Assembly (NCBI GenBank): GCA_023415635.1 | Contig: JAEZJV010000025.1 | Coordinates: forward strand, 1 to 30,166 | Length of the DNA stretch: 30,166 nucleotides | From: Bacillota bacterium | GTDB taxonomy: Bacteria > Bacillota > Clostridia > Lachnospirales > Lachnospiraceae | Direction: 5' to 3' | Shown: in pieces, positions 1-6,186 of the stretch | How the letters are laid out: each line of letters starts with the position of its first letter | Position numbering within the stretch: position 1 is the stretch's first letter | The notes under the pieces: model-generated | What the model saw: the letters and a program-made list of their open reading frames with translations, nothing else | Databases searched by the model: none | What the model was told of the DNA's origin: nothing | Made by a program: the position numbers and the translations under genes

Positions 1-113
1 ACTACTATTTCATCCAATTCGACGCTGATTCTACAGTTCCGAACGAAATCGAGCAGAGAATTCGTATTATGGAAAATGTAATCAGATATTTGTGCATCAG
101 AAAAGATGCTTAA
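1..113 (+). CDS. rpsF: 30S ribosomal protein S6, C-terminal end (5' partial)
   Basis: Only the last 36 codons are in the window, in frame from base 3, ending at TAA 111-113. The visible tail includes IRIMENVIRYLCIRKDA, which fits the last strand and helix of S6 (the usual 'RxxDxxIRYLxVRxD' region). S6 binds 16S rRNA together with S18 in the platform of the small subunit. The order rpsF-ssb-rpsR that follows is the standard bacterial arrangement and supports the call. The start lies outside the window. S6 is also the main alternative-free reading, since no other family combines this tail with this neighbourhood. Confidence 0.88.
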   Translation, partial: YYFIQFDADSTVPNEIEQRIRIMENVIRYLCIRKDA

Positions 114-221
114 TTAATACTTTCTCATAAGCTTGCAAGCTTTGAGCCGTAGGCACAAATTTGCGTGTGAATCAAAGATTACACACTACCCTAAGGCGAA
201 TGAAAGGGAGGTATTTAACTT

Positions 222-674
222 ATGAATAAAGCTATATTAATCGGCCGCCTGACCAGAGATCCCGAGGTGAGATATTCCCAGGGTGAGAATTCAACAGCAG
301 TTGCAAGATTTACTTTGGCTGTAGACCGCAGGTTTCAAAGAAGCGGTGAGACGCAGACTGCGGACTTCATCGGCTGTGTTGCCTTCGGTAAACAAGCAGA
401 GTTCGTGGAGCGCTATTTCAAGCAAGGTATGAAGATGGTGCTTTCAGGAAGAATTCAGACAGGCAGCTATACGAATAAGGACGGTCAGAAGGTTTACACG
501 ACCGACATCGTAGCGGAGGATATAGAATTTGCTGAGAGCAAGGGAAGCAATGGAGATGCAGGTTTCCAGCAGGGCGGTTCCCACAAGGAATTCAGACCGG
601 AGCCCAGTTCAGCAATGGGGGATGGGTTTATGAACATCCCGGACGGTATTGACGAAGAATTACCATTCAATTAA
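222..674 (+). CDS. ssb: Single-stranded DNA-binding protein
   Basis: This 150-residue protein has an N-terminal OB fold (about residues 1-105) that coats single-stranded DNA during replication and repair. It starts with the typical MNKAILIGRLTRDPEVRY, and contains ARFTLAVDR and DFIGCVAFGKQAEF as in bacterial SSBs. Next comes a short glycine/glutamine-rich linker and an acidic C-terminal tip. The tip reads DEELPFN, so the partner-binding Pro-Phe is followed by one extra Asn before TAA, whereas most SSBs end in Phe. The start at 222 follows GGGAGG at a normal distance. It lies between rpsF and rpsR and is probably co-transcribed. In the upstream gap a bulged hairpin (GTGTGAATC at 165-173 with GATTACACAC at 177-186) may be a leader structure. 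Confidence 0.97.
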   Translation: MNKAILIGRLTRDPEVRYSQGENSTAVARFTLAVDRRFQRSGETQTADFIGCVAFGKQAEFVERYFKQGMKMVLSGRIQTGSYTNKDGQKVYTTDIVAEDIEFAESKGSNGDAGFQQGGSHKEFRPEPSSAMGDGFMNIPDGIDEELPFN

Positions 675-755
675 ATTTAATATTAATGCATTATCATAAA
701 CAAGAGAATTAGTCACCAATTCTTTTGGAAAATATCCGGATAAGGAGGTCAAGAC

Positions 756-1031
756 ATGGCATTCAAAAGAAATAATGAAGATAAAGGCGATTCTCCGATG
801 AAGAGAAAGTCCTTCGGACGCAGAAGAAAGAAGGTTTGCGTATTCTGTGCTGATAAGAATCACACAGGAATTGATTATAAGGATGTAAACAAGTTAAAGA
901 GATACGTATCTGAGAGAGGTAAGATTCTTCCCAGAAGAATTACCGGTAACTGCGCTAAGCATCAGAGAGCTTTAACAGTAGCTGTTAAGAGAGCAAGACA
1001 TATCGCTCTTATGCCTTATACAATGGATTAA
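756..1031 (+). CDS. rpsR: 30S ribosomal protein S18
   Basis: A 91-residue basic protein with the S18 core. KKVCVFCADKN is followed by IDYKDVNKLKRYVSERGKIL and then RRITGNCAKHQRALTVAVKR, ending in HIALMPYT. S18 pairs with S6 on the 16S rRNA platform. The N-terminal 25 residues are an extension rich in Lys/Arg, common in this phylum. Two Cys of the C-x2-C type near residues 28-31 plus a later Cys/His hint at a zinc-binding (C+) form; that is inference from spacing. AAGGAGG sits nine bases before the start. It ends the rpsF-ssb-rpsR unit. Confidence 0.97.
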   Translation: MAFKRNNEDKGDSPMKRKSFGRRRKKVCVFCADKNHTGIDYKDVNKLKRYVSERGKILPRRITGNCAKHQRALTVAVKRARHIALMPYTMD

Positions 1032-1059
1032 GCCCTTATTTTACTATTATTTTAGAGGG

Positions 1060-1092
1060 TGTGAAGGGTCGGTGTACACGACTCCTTACACA
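1060..1092 (+). terminator. Hairpin after rpsR, possible weak terminator
   Basis: TGTGAAGG (1060-1067) pairs with CCTTACACA (1084-1092) with one bulged A, and an inner GTCG/CGAC extends the stem. There is no T run behind it, so it may instead be an mRNA-end stabiliser. Low certainty. Confidence 0.35.
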
Positions 1093-1112
1093 TAGTATAA
1101 GAAACGAATATA

Positions 1113-1177
1113 GCCGTTGCATGACAAAAGCGTAGATTTCACGAAGTGAAATTTACTACCTTGGGTTGTGTAGCGGC
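1113..1177. repeat. Hairpin repeat, copy 1
   Basis: GCCGTTGCATGACAAAAG (1113-1130) pairs, using G-U pairs, with CTTGGGTTGTGTAGCGGC (1160-1177). Inside, TTTCAC-GAA-GTGAAA forms a second tight hairpin. A related copy in the same orientation lies at 2313-2376. It is followed by ATTTTATTG, so it could end transcription from rpsR. The wobble pairs favour a structure acting as RNA over a DNA palindrome. Confidence 0.65.
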
Positions 1178-1280
1178 ATTTTATTGAACAATTTCTGGTA
1201 ATTTATAGGTACACCCTTCTTTGTATTTCTGATAGGTAATTCTCAACCAGCAGCTATCATTAGAAAAATATCAAAAAAAG

Positions 1281-1316
1281 GATAAAATAGTATAAAATAG
1301 TATAAAATAGTATAAA
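1281..1316. repeat. 10-bp AT-rich tandem repeat
   Basis: The unit TATAAAATAG occurs about 3.6 times in direct tandem, the first copy starting GATAAAATAG. A 10-bp period matches one helical turn, which would give intrinsic curvature upstream of the GNAT gene. Function unknown. Confidence 0.7.
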
Positions 1317-1420
1317 TGTATGGAAATATAGAAAAAAATGTATTAAAATGTAAGCAGATAAATCATGCAGTGTAATTACCTAAAATAAAGATTAAATTTG
1401 ACAAGAAGGGTTGGAGAGAC

Positions 1421-2275
1421 ATGTTTCAGTATAAGACATTAGAGAGTACGACGGTAGAAGTATTACATAAAGCATTTGTAGATGCATTTTCGGATTATCA
1501 GGTAAAAATTGATTTACCAATGTGGAAATTTCAGGCAATGCTTCAAAGAAGAGGATATACCCCGAGTATTTCTGTTGGTGCATTTCAAGGGGAGCTATTA
1601 GTTGGCTTCATTCTTAATGGCAGCCGTGACTGGGAAGGTAAAGCCACAGCCTATGACCTAGGAACAGGAGTTATTGGTGAGTATAGAAAGCAAGGGATAA
1701 CAAGCAATATACTGTCCGTTCTTAAGGAGCTGTTAAGGGAAAAGGGTATAGAGCAATATTTGTTAGAGGTTATTCAAACAAATACCACTGCCTTTAAGTT
1801 ATATGAGAAGCAGGGCTTTGATGTACTAAGAGCATTCTCATGCTTTCAATTACATAGGAATTTGTATAACCCAAGAGTTACCTACGAGGTTGAGTCAGTC
1901 GAAAGAATTAATGATGTGGATTGGGAAATACTAAAAAGCTTTTGGGATTATGTTCCCTCCTGGCAGAATTCTGCGGCTTCTGTTAATGCATTGGCTGAAG
2001 CCTTCAGTTATTCCATTGTTAAAATTGAAGGGGTCATAGCAGGCTACGGAATTATAGAAAAAAGAACGGGAGATATTGCTCAAATAGCGGTGGACAAGCG
2101 ATATAGGCGAAAGGGAATAGCTAGAAGTATTATTACTGATCTGATAGAGCATACGGAAGGAGTAAAAGTTACTGTACTGAATGTAGATGAAAGAGATGAA
2201 GGAATGAAACGCTTTTTGTTGGACGCAGGATTTGTAAATGCTGTGGATCAATATGAGATGCTTCTAAGATTATAA
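1421..2275 (+). CDS. Tandem GNAT-family N-acetyltransferase
   Basis: A 284-residue protein with two GNAT domains. The N-terminal one (about 1-150) shows the acetyl-CoA loop as YRKQGIT near residue 87 and the closing NTTAFKLYEKQGF. The C-terminal one (about 155-284) shows RYRRKGIARSIITDL and GMKRFLLDAGF. GNAT enzymes move an acetyl group from acetyl-CoA to an amine; the substrate cannot be read here. The start has a modest ribosome site (GGTTGGAGAG). The gene stands alone between two copies of the same hairpin repeat (1113-1177 and 2313-2376), which may mark it as a separate cassette. The next gene is an APH-type kinase, another small-molecule modifier, but the two are not in one operon. Confidence 0.85.
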   Translation: MFQYKTLESTTVEVLHKAFVDAFSDYQVKIDLPMWKFQAMLQRRGYTPSISVGAFQGELLVGFILNGSRDWEGKATAYDLGTGVIGEYRKQGITSNILSVLKELLREKGIEQYLLEVIQTNTTAFKLYEKQGFDVLRAFSCFQLHRNLYNPRVTYEVESVERINDVDWEILKSFWDYVPSWQNSAASVNALAEAFSYSIVKIEGVIAGYGIIEKRTGDIAQIAVDKRYRRKGIARSIITDLIEHTEGVKVTVLNVDERDEGMKRFLLDAGFVNAVDQYEMLLRL

Positions 2276-2312
2276 TACTAAAGTACACATTTTGCATAAT
2301 AATAGATCATAG

Positions 2313-2376
2313 ACGTTACATGGCAAAAAGGATGCTTTCATGAGGTGAAATTAATTCATTTGGGTTGTGTAGCGGT
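2313..2376. repeat. Hairpin repeat, copy 2
   Basis: This is the diverged second copy of the element at 1113-1177. CGTTACATGGC (from 2314) pairs with GTTGTGTAGCG (to 2375), and the segment TTGGGTTGTGTAGCGG is shared exactly with copy 1. The inner loop keeps TTTCA...GGTGAAA. A TTTTCTAT tract follows, so it could also end transcription of the GNAT gene. Confidence 0.65.
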
Positions 2377-2588
2377 TTTCTATATATGCAATCAGTAATA
2401 TAATATATGATTTTTTAGATAGAAAATATTATTTTTATTTAAGGATTATTTAATATTATAATCAGGTCATGGTAGAGGAAAGGGGATTGGAAATGTATAT
2501 CATGAGGATAAGATACGTGTTACTATTGTATTGAGAATGCTATAAAGTAGAAGAGATAGGATGAGTTAGGAAATTATAATGTTGATAA

Positions 2589-2618
2589 TTGACATAATAT
2601 GGAGGTATCAGGTATACT
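2589..2618 (+). promoter_or_regulatory. Sigma-A promoter for the APH-type gene
   Basis: TTGACA at 2589-2594 and TATACT at 2613-2618 are 18 bp apart, with the expected start of transcription near 2625, about 57 bp before the gene. Confidence 0.65.
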
Positions 2619-2681
2619 CAACTTATATGAATTCTAAATAATGTATATATCAAATGATACTTTATAATAAAGGAGATTGTC

Positions 2682-3650
2682 ATGCCGGTCAGTATAACAA
2701 AGAACAACCAAGATAGACAAATCATAGTAGGAATGTTTCAGAAAGCATTTCCGGATCAGAGAATCGTAAATATAGAGGAATTAACAGAAGGATTTTTTAA
2801 TATTGCTTATAGTATTACCTTAGCAGACGGCTCCGGAGTAATCTTAAAAATAGCACCCCAGGGAAATCTGGATATTATGACCCATGAGATTAACATAATG
2901 TTCAGTGAAGTAGAGTCCATGAAATTGGTGGCAAGGGAAACAGCTGTCCCTGTAGCCGAAATCCTGTATTATGACAACAGTCATACTCTCTGTGATTCTG
3001 ACTATTTCTTTATGAAGAAGCTGAAGGGAAAAAGTTTTAACTCCTGTATGGAATCCCTGACACAGGATCAAAAGGATAAAGTGTTCTGCCAGATGGGGAA
3101 ATATACGAAGGAATTGAATTGTATCAAGGGCAGCAAATTCGGATATTTTGGACAGCCTAACAGGCAGGGGGATAATTGGTTCCTCGTATTTAAAGGCATG
3201 CTGCAGGATACTTATCAGGATGCTGTCAGAAAAGCGATACATATTCCTGTGCCAATGGACCAACTACTTTCTTTACTGGACAAGGACAAGGATGTTTTTG
3301 AGCAGGTGAAGGAGCCGAGCTTCGTTCACTGGGATATTTGGGCTGGCAACGTATTTATTCAAGAGGATAAAATCACAGGAATTATTGATTTTGAAAGATG
3401 CTTGTGGGCTGATGAGCTGATGGAGGTTGGCTTTCGAACCTGTTGGTACGAAAAAGCATTCTTCGAAGGGTATGGTATTACTGAGCTTACACCGGAGCAA
3501 CTAACCAGAGCGGAGTGGTATGATATTTATTTATTTCTAATACTCTGTCTGGAATGTGATTACCGGCTTTATGATAATCGATGGGCGTATGAATATGGAA
3601 CAAAAATGCTGGTGGAATGGGTGGAGAAGAAGTCCATAGTAAAAGCATAA
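2682..3650 (+). CDS. APH/choline-kinase-like phosphotransferase
   Basis: A 322-residue protein of the aminoglycoside phosphotransferase fold (PF01636). The catalytic loop HWDIWAGN places the base at D218 and the metal-binding Asn at N223, and IIDFE places the second metal ligand at D236. The N-lobe contains VILKIAP with the likely ATP-binding Lys. Members phosphorylate aminoglycosides, macrolides, homoserine, choline or other small alcohols; nothing visible fixes the substrate, so a resistance role should not be assumed. The start follows AAAGGAGATTGTC, and a promoter lies at 2589-2618. It is monocistronic and convergent with the RnfC-like operon. Confidence 0.82.
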   Translation: MPVSITKNNQDRQIIVGMFQKAFPDQRIVNIEELTEGFFNIAYSITLADGSGVILKIAPQGNLDIMTHEINIMFSEVESMKLVARETAVPVAEILYYDNSHTLCDSDYFFMKKLKGKSFNSCMESLTQDQKDKVFCQMGKYTKELNCIKGSKFGYFGQPNRQGDNWFLVFKGMLQDTYQDAVRKAIHIPVPMDQLLSLLDKDKDVFEQVKEPSFVHWDIWAGNVFIQEDKITGIIDFERCLWADELMEVGFRTCWYEKAFFEGYGITELTPEQLTRAEWYDIYLFLILCLECDYRLYDNRWAYEYGTKMLVEWVEKKSIVKA

Positions 3651-3681
3651 AAGAAAGTGCAACAGAATAAAGTAGTCAGGA

Positions 3682-3715
3682 AAGTCCCTTAGAGAAAACT
3701 GATCTCAAGGGACTT
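3682..3715. terminator. Hairpin between convergent genes
   Basis: AAGTCCCTT (3682-3690) pairs with AAGGGACTT (3707-3715) over a 16-base loop. It sits between the APH gene and the end of the minus-strand RnfC-like gene. Neither strand has a strong T run, so efficiency is uncertain. Confidence 0.55.
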
Positions 3716-3728
3716 CCCATTCTTTACG

Positions 3729-4838
3729 TTATAAGCTGGATGCTGCTGAGACGAGTTCCATGGTGTTCATTCCTGCCGCACAGTGATAGGTACAACCACC
3801 ACAGCGGATACAGAGCTCCGGATGAAACTTTAGAAAATTGTAGTTATTCTTTTCATAATTCTGAACGATCTTATTAACCTTAATCTTCATGGGACATTTC
3901 CTTGCACAGACTCCGCATCCTTTGCATTTTGCGTTCTGAGCATAGGTTACCTCCTTACCGAAGCCGATGAAATTGGTTTTCACGGTAATCGTATCCGCGG
4001 GAGCTGCCTTACTTGCTGAGAGAATTCCACCACCGGCATAAACAGGCTGCTTTAAGCTTTTTTTTGCAATGTTTTCTATAAGCTCAGTAATTGAAGTACC
4101 CAGCCAAGCTCTTACAACCATAGCCTCCCCTGTTGTTAAATCTGCTACAGTAAGAAACCTTGAGGTTACAGACCGATTTAGATACAGTGCTTCATAGACT
4201 GCATGGAGAGTCTGAACATTCATGATCAAAATCCCTCTTTTGGCGGGAATAGCGCTGGCATCCAGTGATATTCCCAGCAGATACTCAATCAGTATCCTTT
4301 CGGCACCCATAGGATAACGATCAGGTACGACTACAACCTCGTAGTCCTTCCCGGAAGCCGGTAAAGCGTCCCTGGCAGCGAGAATGATTTTCTTGAAAGA
4401 GAAGACTTCGGCAAGTAGTCTGATGCCCTCTTCAAGCTCGTTGAGGCGATTCTGAAGCAGCCAGGCATCATGTAGCAAGCCGGGATCACATTCTGCTCCG
4501 TTAATGATCAGATATTTATCAGTAGCATTGGATTGACACAGTGTCTGAAGCTTTTTGCCCGTAGGGAAGCCACCGCCTCCCAGACCACAGATATCCATGG
4601 TACTGACTGCTTCTATCAATTGATCCCGGGTATATTTGTGAGGCTTCTCCTTTGCATCAACAGAAACGGTAAAATCATAGAAGAAATCCTGTCTACGAAG
4701 CTTGACGACCTTGCTTATACGGGCTTTAAGAAATCGTCCCTTTACCCCACGGTGGTTTTTATAGTATTCCTTTTGAATAGTCTTTAAGCTTCTGTTTCTT
4801 TTTACCTCTTTCTTTGTAAGTAACGGATATTCGTTCAT
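3729..4838 (-). CDS. RnfC-like 4Fe-4S electron-transfer protein (stand-alone)
   Basis: A 369-residue protein matching the middle and end of RnfC/NuoF-type subunits. It has the flavin/NADH-site loop GLGGGGFPTGKKL (near 87), INGAECDP, and YPMGAERILIEYLLG. A later segment YAGGGILSASKAAP is followed by two 4Fe-4S motifs, C305-x2-C-x2-C-x3-C315 followed by P, and C343-x2-C-x2-C-x3-C353. RnfC normally takes electrons from NADH into the membrane Rnf complex. Here no rnfA, B, D, E or G gene is near, and the N-terminal domain of true RnfC is replaced by about 55 basic residues. It is therefore probably a soluble NAD(P)H- or ferredoxin-linked oxidoreductase of unknown partner. It overlaps the TetR gene by four bases (ATGA), so translation is coupled and expression follows the TetR promoter. 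Confidence 0.78.
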   Translation of the reverse strand: MNEYPLLTKKEVKRNRSLKTIQKEYYKNHRGVKGRFLKARISKVVKLRRQDFFYDFTVSVDAKEKPHKYTRDQLIEAVSTMDICGLGGGGFPTGKKLQTLCQSNATDKYLIINGAECDPGLLHDAWLLQNRLNELEEGIRLLAEVFSFKKIILAARDALPASGKDYEVVVVPDRYPMGAERILIEYLLGISLDASAIPAKRGILIMNVQTLHAVYEALYLNRSVTSRFLTVADLTTGEAMVVRAWLGTSITELIENIAKKSLKQPVYAGGGILSASKAAPADTITVKTNFIGFGKEVTYAQNAKCKGCGVCARKCPMKIKVNKIVQNYEKNNYNFLKFHPELCIRCGGCTYHCAAGMNTMELVSAASSL

Positions 4839-5410
4839 CTGATTTCCTCCACATAATTATCTACAAAATTCCTCACATGCTTACGCAATAGAGGCTCCAA
4901 ACGTTCACTGTCCTCGTTGACGGTATGATACAGAAAGAAGGGGGCGTATAATTCTATCGACATGACCTCTGCATTTGCATCCTTGAAAAGCCCCTGATCA
5001 ATAAAGGTCTGAAAGAGCTGCTTTTGATATTGGATAGGCATATCAATGAAGATCCTTTTATATATTCTTGCCATCTCCTGATTTTTATACATTTCCATCA
5101 TCAGTAGTCTGCGAAACATCGTAATCCAGGCATCCTTCGTCTGATATAAAAAGAAATTAATGCACATATTCTCGAATTCCTCGGGGGTTTTGAGCTCATC
5201 CACCTTGGAATCTGCATATTTCTGCAAAAACCGTTCCTGAGATTCTGCCACGATTGCATCAAATATAGCCTGTTTGTTTTTAAAATGCTTATATAAGGCA
5301 CTGTTTTTCACACCAACCTCCTCGGCTATCCTCCTTACCGATACGGAATCAAAACCATAAACAGAAAACAGTGCCATGGCTTCCTTTAAAATTCTTTCCT
5401 TTGTTAACAA
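4835..5410 (-). CDS. TetR/AcrR-family transcriptional regulator
   Basis: A 191-residue repressor with the TetR helix-turn-helix at about 1-50: ERILKEAMALFSVYGF, then SVRRIAEEVGVKNSALYKHF. The rest is a helical ligand-binding domain without clear specificity. The start is TTG at 5408-5410, behind AAAGGAGG; no in-frame ATG fits better. A perfect palindrome containing a consensus promoter lies directly upstream (5434-5481), so this regulator very likely represses itself and the coupled RnfC-like gene. It is divergent from ahpC. Ligand unknown. Confidence 0.9.
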   Translation of the reverse strand: MLTKERILKEAMALFSVYGFDSVSVRRIAEEVGVKNSALYKHFKNKQAIFDAIVAESQERFLQKYADSKVDELKTPEEFENMCINFFLYQTKDAWITMFRRLLMMEMYKNQEMARIYKRIFIDMPIQYQKQLFQTFIDQGLFKDANAEVMSIELYAPFFLYHTVNEDSERLEPLLRKHVRNFVDNYVEEIR

Positions 5411-5433
5411 GATGATTATTCCTCCTTTCCGCT

Positions 5434-5476
5434 AGGTGAGCACTTGCTAACCATTATAGTTAGCAAGTGCTCACCT
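5434..5476. promoter_or_regulatory. Perfect 43-bp palindrome, likely TetR operator
   Basis: AGGTGAGCACTTGCTAAC (5434-5451) and its exact reverse complement (5459-5476) flank the 7-bp spacer CATTATA. It lies 24 bp upstream of the TetR start and overlaps that gene's promoter, so it is the natural operator. Arms this long are more than one TetR dimer needs and could bind two dimers. Confidence 0.8.
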
Positions 5477-5481
5477 GTCAA
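5453..5481 (-). promoter_or_regulatory. Consensus sigma-A promoter for the TetR/RnfC-like operon
   Basis: On the minus strand, TTGACA (5481-5476), a 17-bp spacer and TATAAT (5458-5453) match consensus at all twelve positions. The spacer is exactly one arm of the palindrome and the -10 is in its centre, so a bound repressor would cover the whole promoter. Confidence 0.85.
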
Positions 5482-5513
5482 GTAAAATGTTAAAAAATAA
5501 TGTGATTTCTCTC

Positions 5514-5542
5514 TTGACATTTAACTGGAAATAGATTAATAT
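5514..5542 (+). promoter_or_regulatory. Promoter for ahpC-ahpF
   Basis: TTGACA at 5514-5519 with TAATAT at 5537-5542 (17-bp spacing); an alternative TATAAT lies at 5540-5545 (20 bp). The likely start of transcription falls at or just before the palindrome at 5552-5570. Confidence 0.6.
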
Positions 5543-5551
5543 AATATCAAT

Positions 5552-5570
5552 AATAGTAATCATTACTATT
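5552..5570. promoter_or_regulatory. PerR/Fur-type operator at ahpC
   Basis: AATAGTAAT-C-ATTACTATT is a perfect 9-1-9 inverted repeat just downstream of the ahpC -10. Its core TAGTAATCATTACTA matches the known PerR box TTATAATNATTATAA at five of seven positions per arm. ahpC is a classic PerR target in Firmicutes. Assignment to PerR instead of Fur is inference. Confidence 0.65.
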
Positions 5571-5604
5571 TATAAAGAAGAAAACTATTAAGGAGGAAAT
5601 AAAC

Positions 5605-6168
5605 ATGTCATTAATCGGAACATCAGTAAAGCCTTTCAGAGCACAGGCATTTCAAAACGGTAAATTTATTGAAGTTACAGAGGAGAATTTTAAAGGAAAG
5701 TGGAGTGTGATATGCTTTTATCCCGCAGATTTTACTTTTGTATGCCCGACCGAATTAGAGGACTTACAGAACAATTATGAGGAACTGAAGAGGCTTGGTG
5801 CGGAAGTATATTCTGTATCTACAGATACTCATTTTACGCATAAAGCTTGGCATGACAGCTCAGAAGCAATCAAGAAGCTGACTTATATCATGATCGGTGA
5901 TCCTTCCCATACCCTATCCCGTAATTTTGATGTCTTGATTGAAGCGGATGGTCTTGCAGACCGCGGAACCTTCATCGTTGATCCGGATGGGATCATCCAG
6001 TCCGTAGAAATCAATGCTGGAAATATTGGTCGTGATGCCGGAATTTTGCTCAACAAAATCAAGGCTGCTCAGTATGTCCGCAACAACCCCGGCGAAGTAT
6101 GTCCTGCAAAGTGGAAGGAAGGTGCTGCTACCTTAAAGCCCAGTCTTGACCTTGTAGGAAAGATATAA
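5605..6168 (+). CDS. ahpC: Alkyl hydroperoxide reductase subunit C (2-Cys peroxiredoxin)
   Basis: A 187-residue typical 2-Cys peroxiredoxin that reduces H2O2, organic peroxides and peroxynitrite. The peroxidatic C47 lies in FYPADFTFVCPTE and the resolving C166 in GEVCPAKW, so the two-cysteine cycle is intact. Length equals that of the AhpC family. The start follows AAGGAGG. ahpF, its reductase, begins 18 bp downstream, forming the classic pair. A PerR-like box precedes the gene, suggesting peroxide induction. Confidence 0.97.
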   Translation: MSLIGTSVKPFRAQAFQNGKFIEVTEENFKGKWSVICFYPADFTFVCPTELEDLQNNYEELKRLGAEVYSVSTDTHFTHKAWHDSSEAIKKLTYIMIGDPSHTLSRNFDVLIEADGLADRGTFIVDPDGIIQSVEINAGNIGRDAGILLNKIKAAQYVRNNPGEVCPAKWKEGAATLKPSLDLVGKI

Positions 6169-6186
6169 ATATAAGGAGTGTAGCTT

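Larger units (their letters stand above)
1032..1420. other. 389-bp intergenic region with hairpins and short repeats, no gene
   Basis: No credible coding sequence is present. The region holds a bulged hairpin just after rpsR (1060-1092), the first copy of a 65-nt hairpin repeat (1113-1177), and a 10-bp tandem repeat (1281-1316). The rest is very AT-rich. I found no convincing -35/-10 pair for the GNAT gene; a TTGACA near 1398 is too close to its start to serve as a -35. Confidence 0.6.
2276..2681. other. 406-bp intergenic region, AT-rich, with repeat and promoter
   Basis: It holds the second hairpin repeat (2313-2376) and a good promoter (2589-2618). Between them is AT-rich DNA in which I see no gene. 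A 12-codon frame after GAGGAAAGGGG near 2480-2490 is too short to support. Confidence 0.6.

Noticed and set aside
1931..2251. Minus-strand open frames inside the GNAT, APH, ahpF, proS and MFS genes
   Set aside because: They are shadows of strongly supported plus-strand genes, without ribosome sites or recognisable domains.
2682..3650. Calling the APH-type gene an antibiotic resistance gene
   Set aside because: The fold covers many substrates and no specificity residue can be read; context gives no support.
3729..4838. Full Rnf complex or Complex I locus
   Set aside because: No other rnf or nuo subunit lies in the window and the N-terminal RnfC domain is missing.
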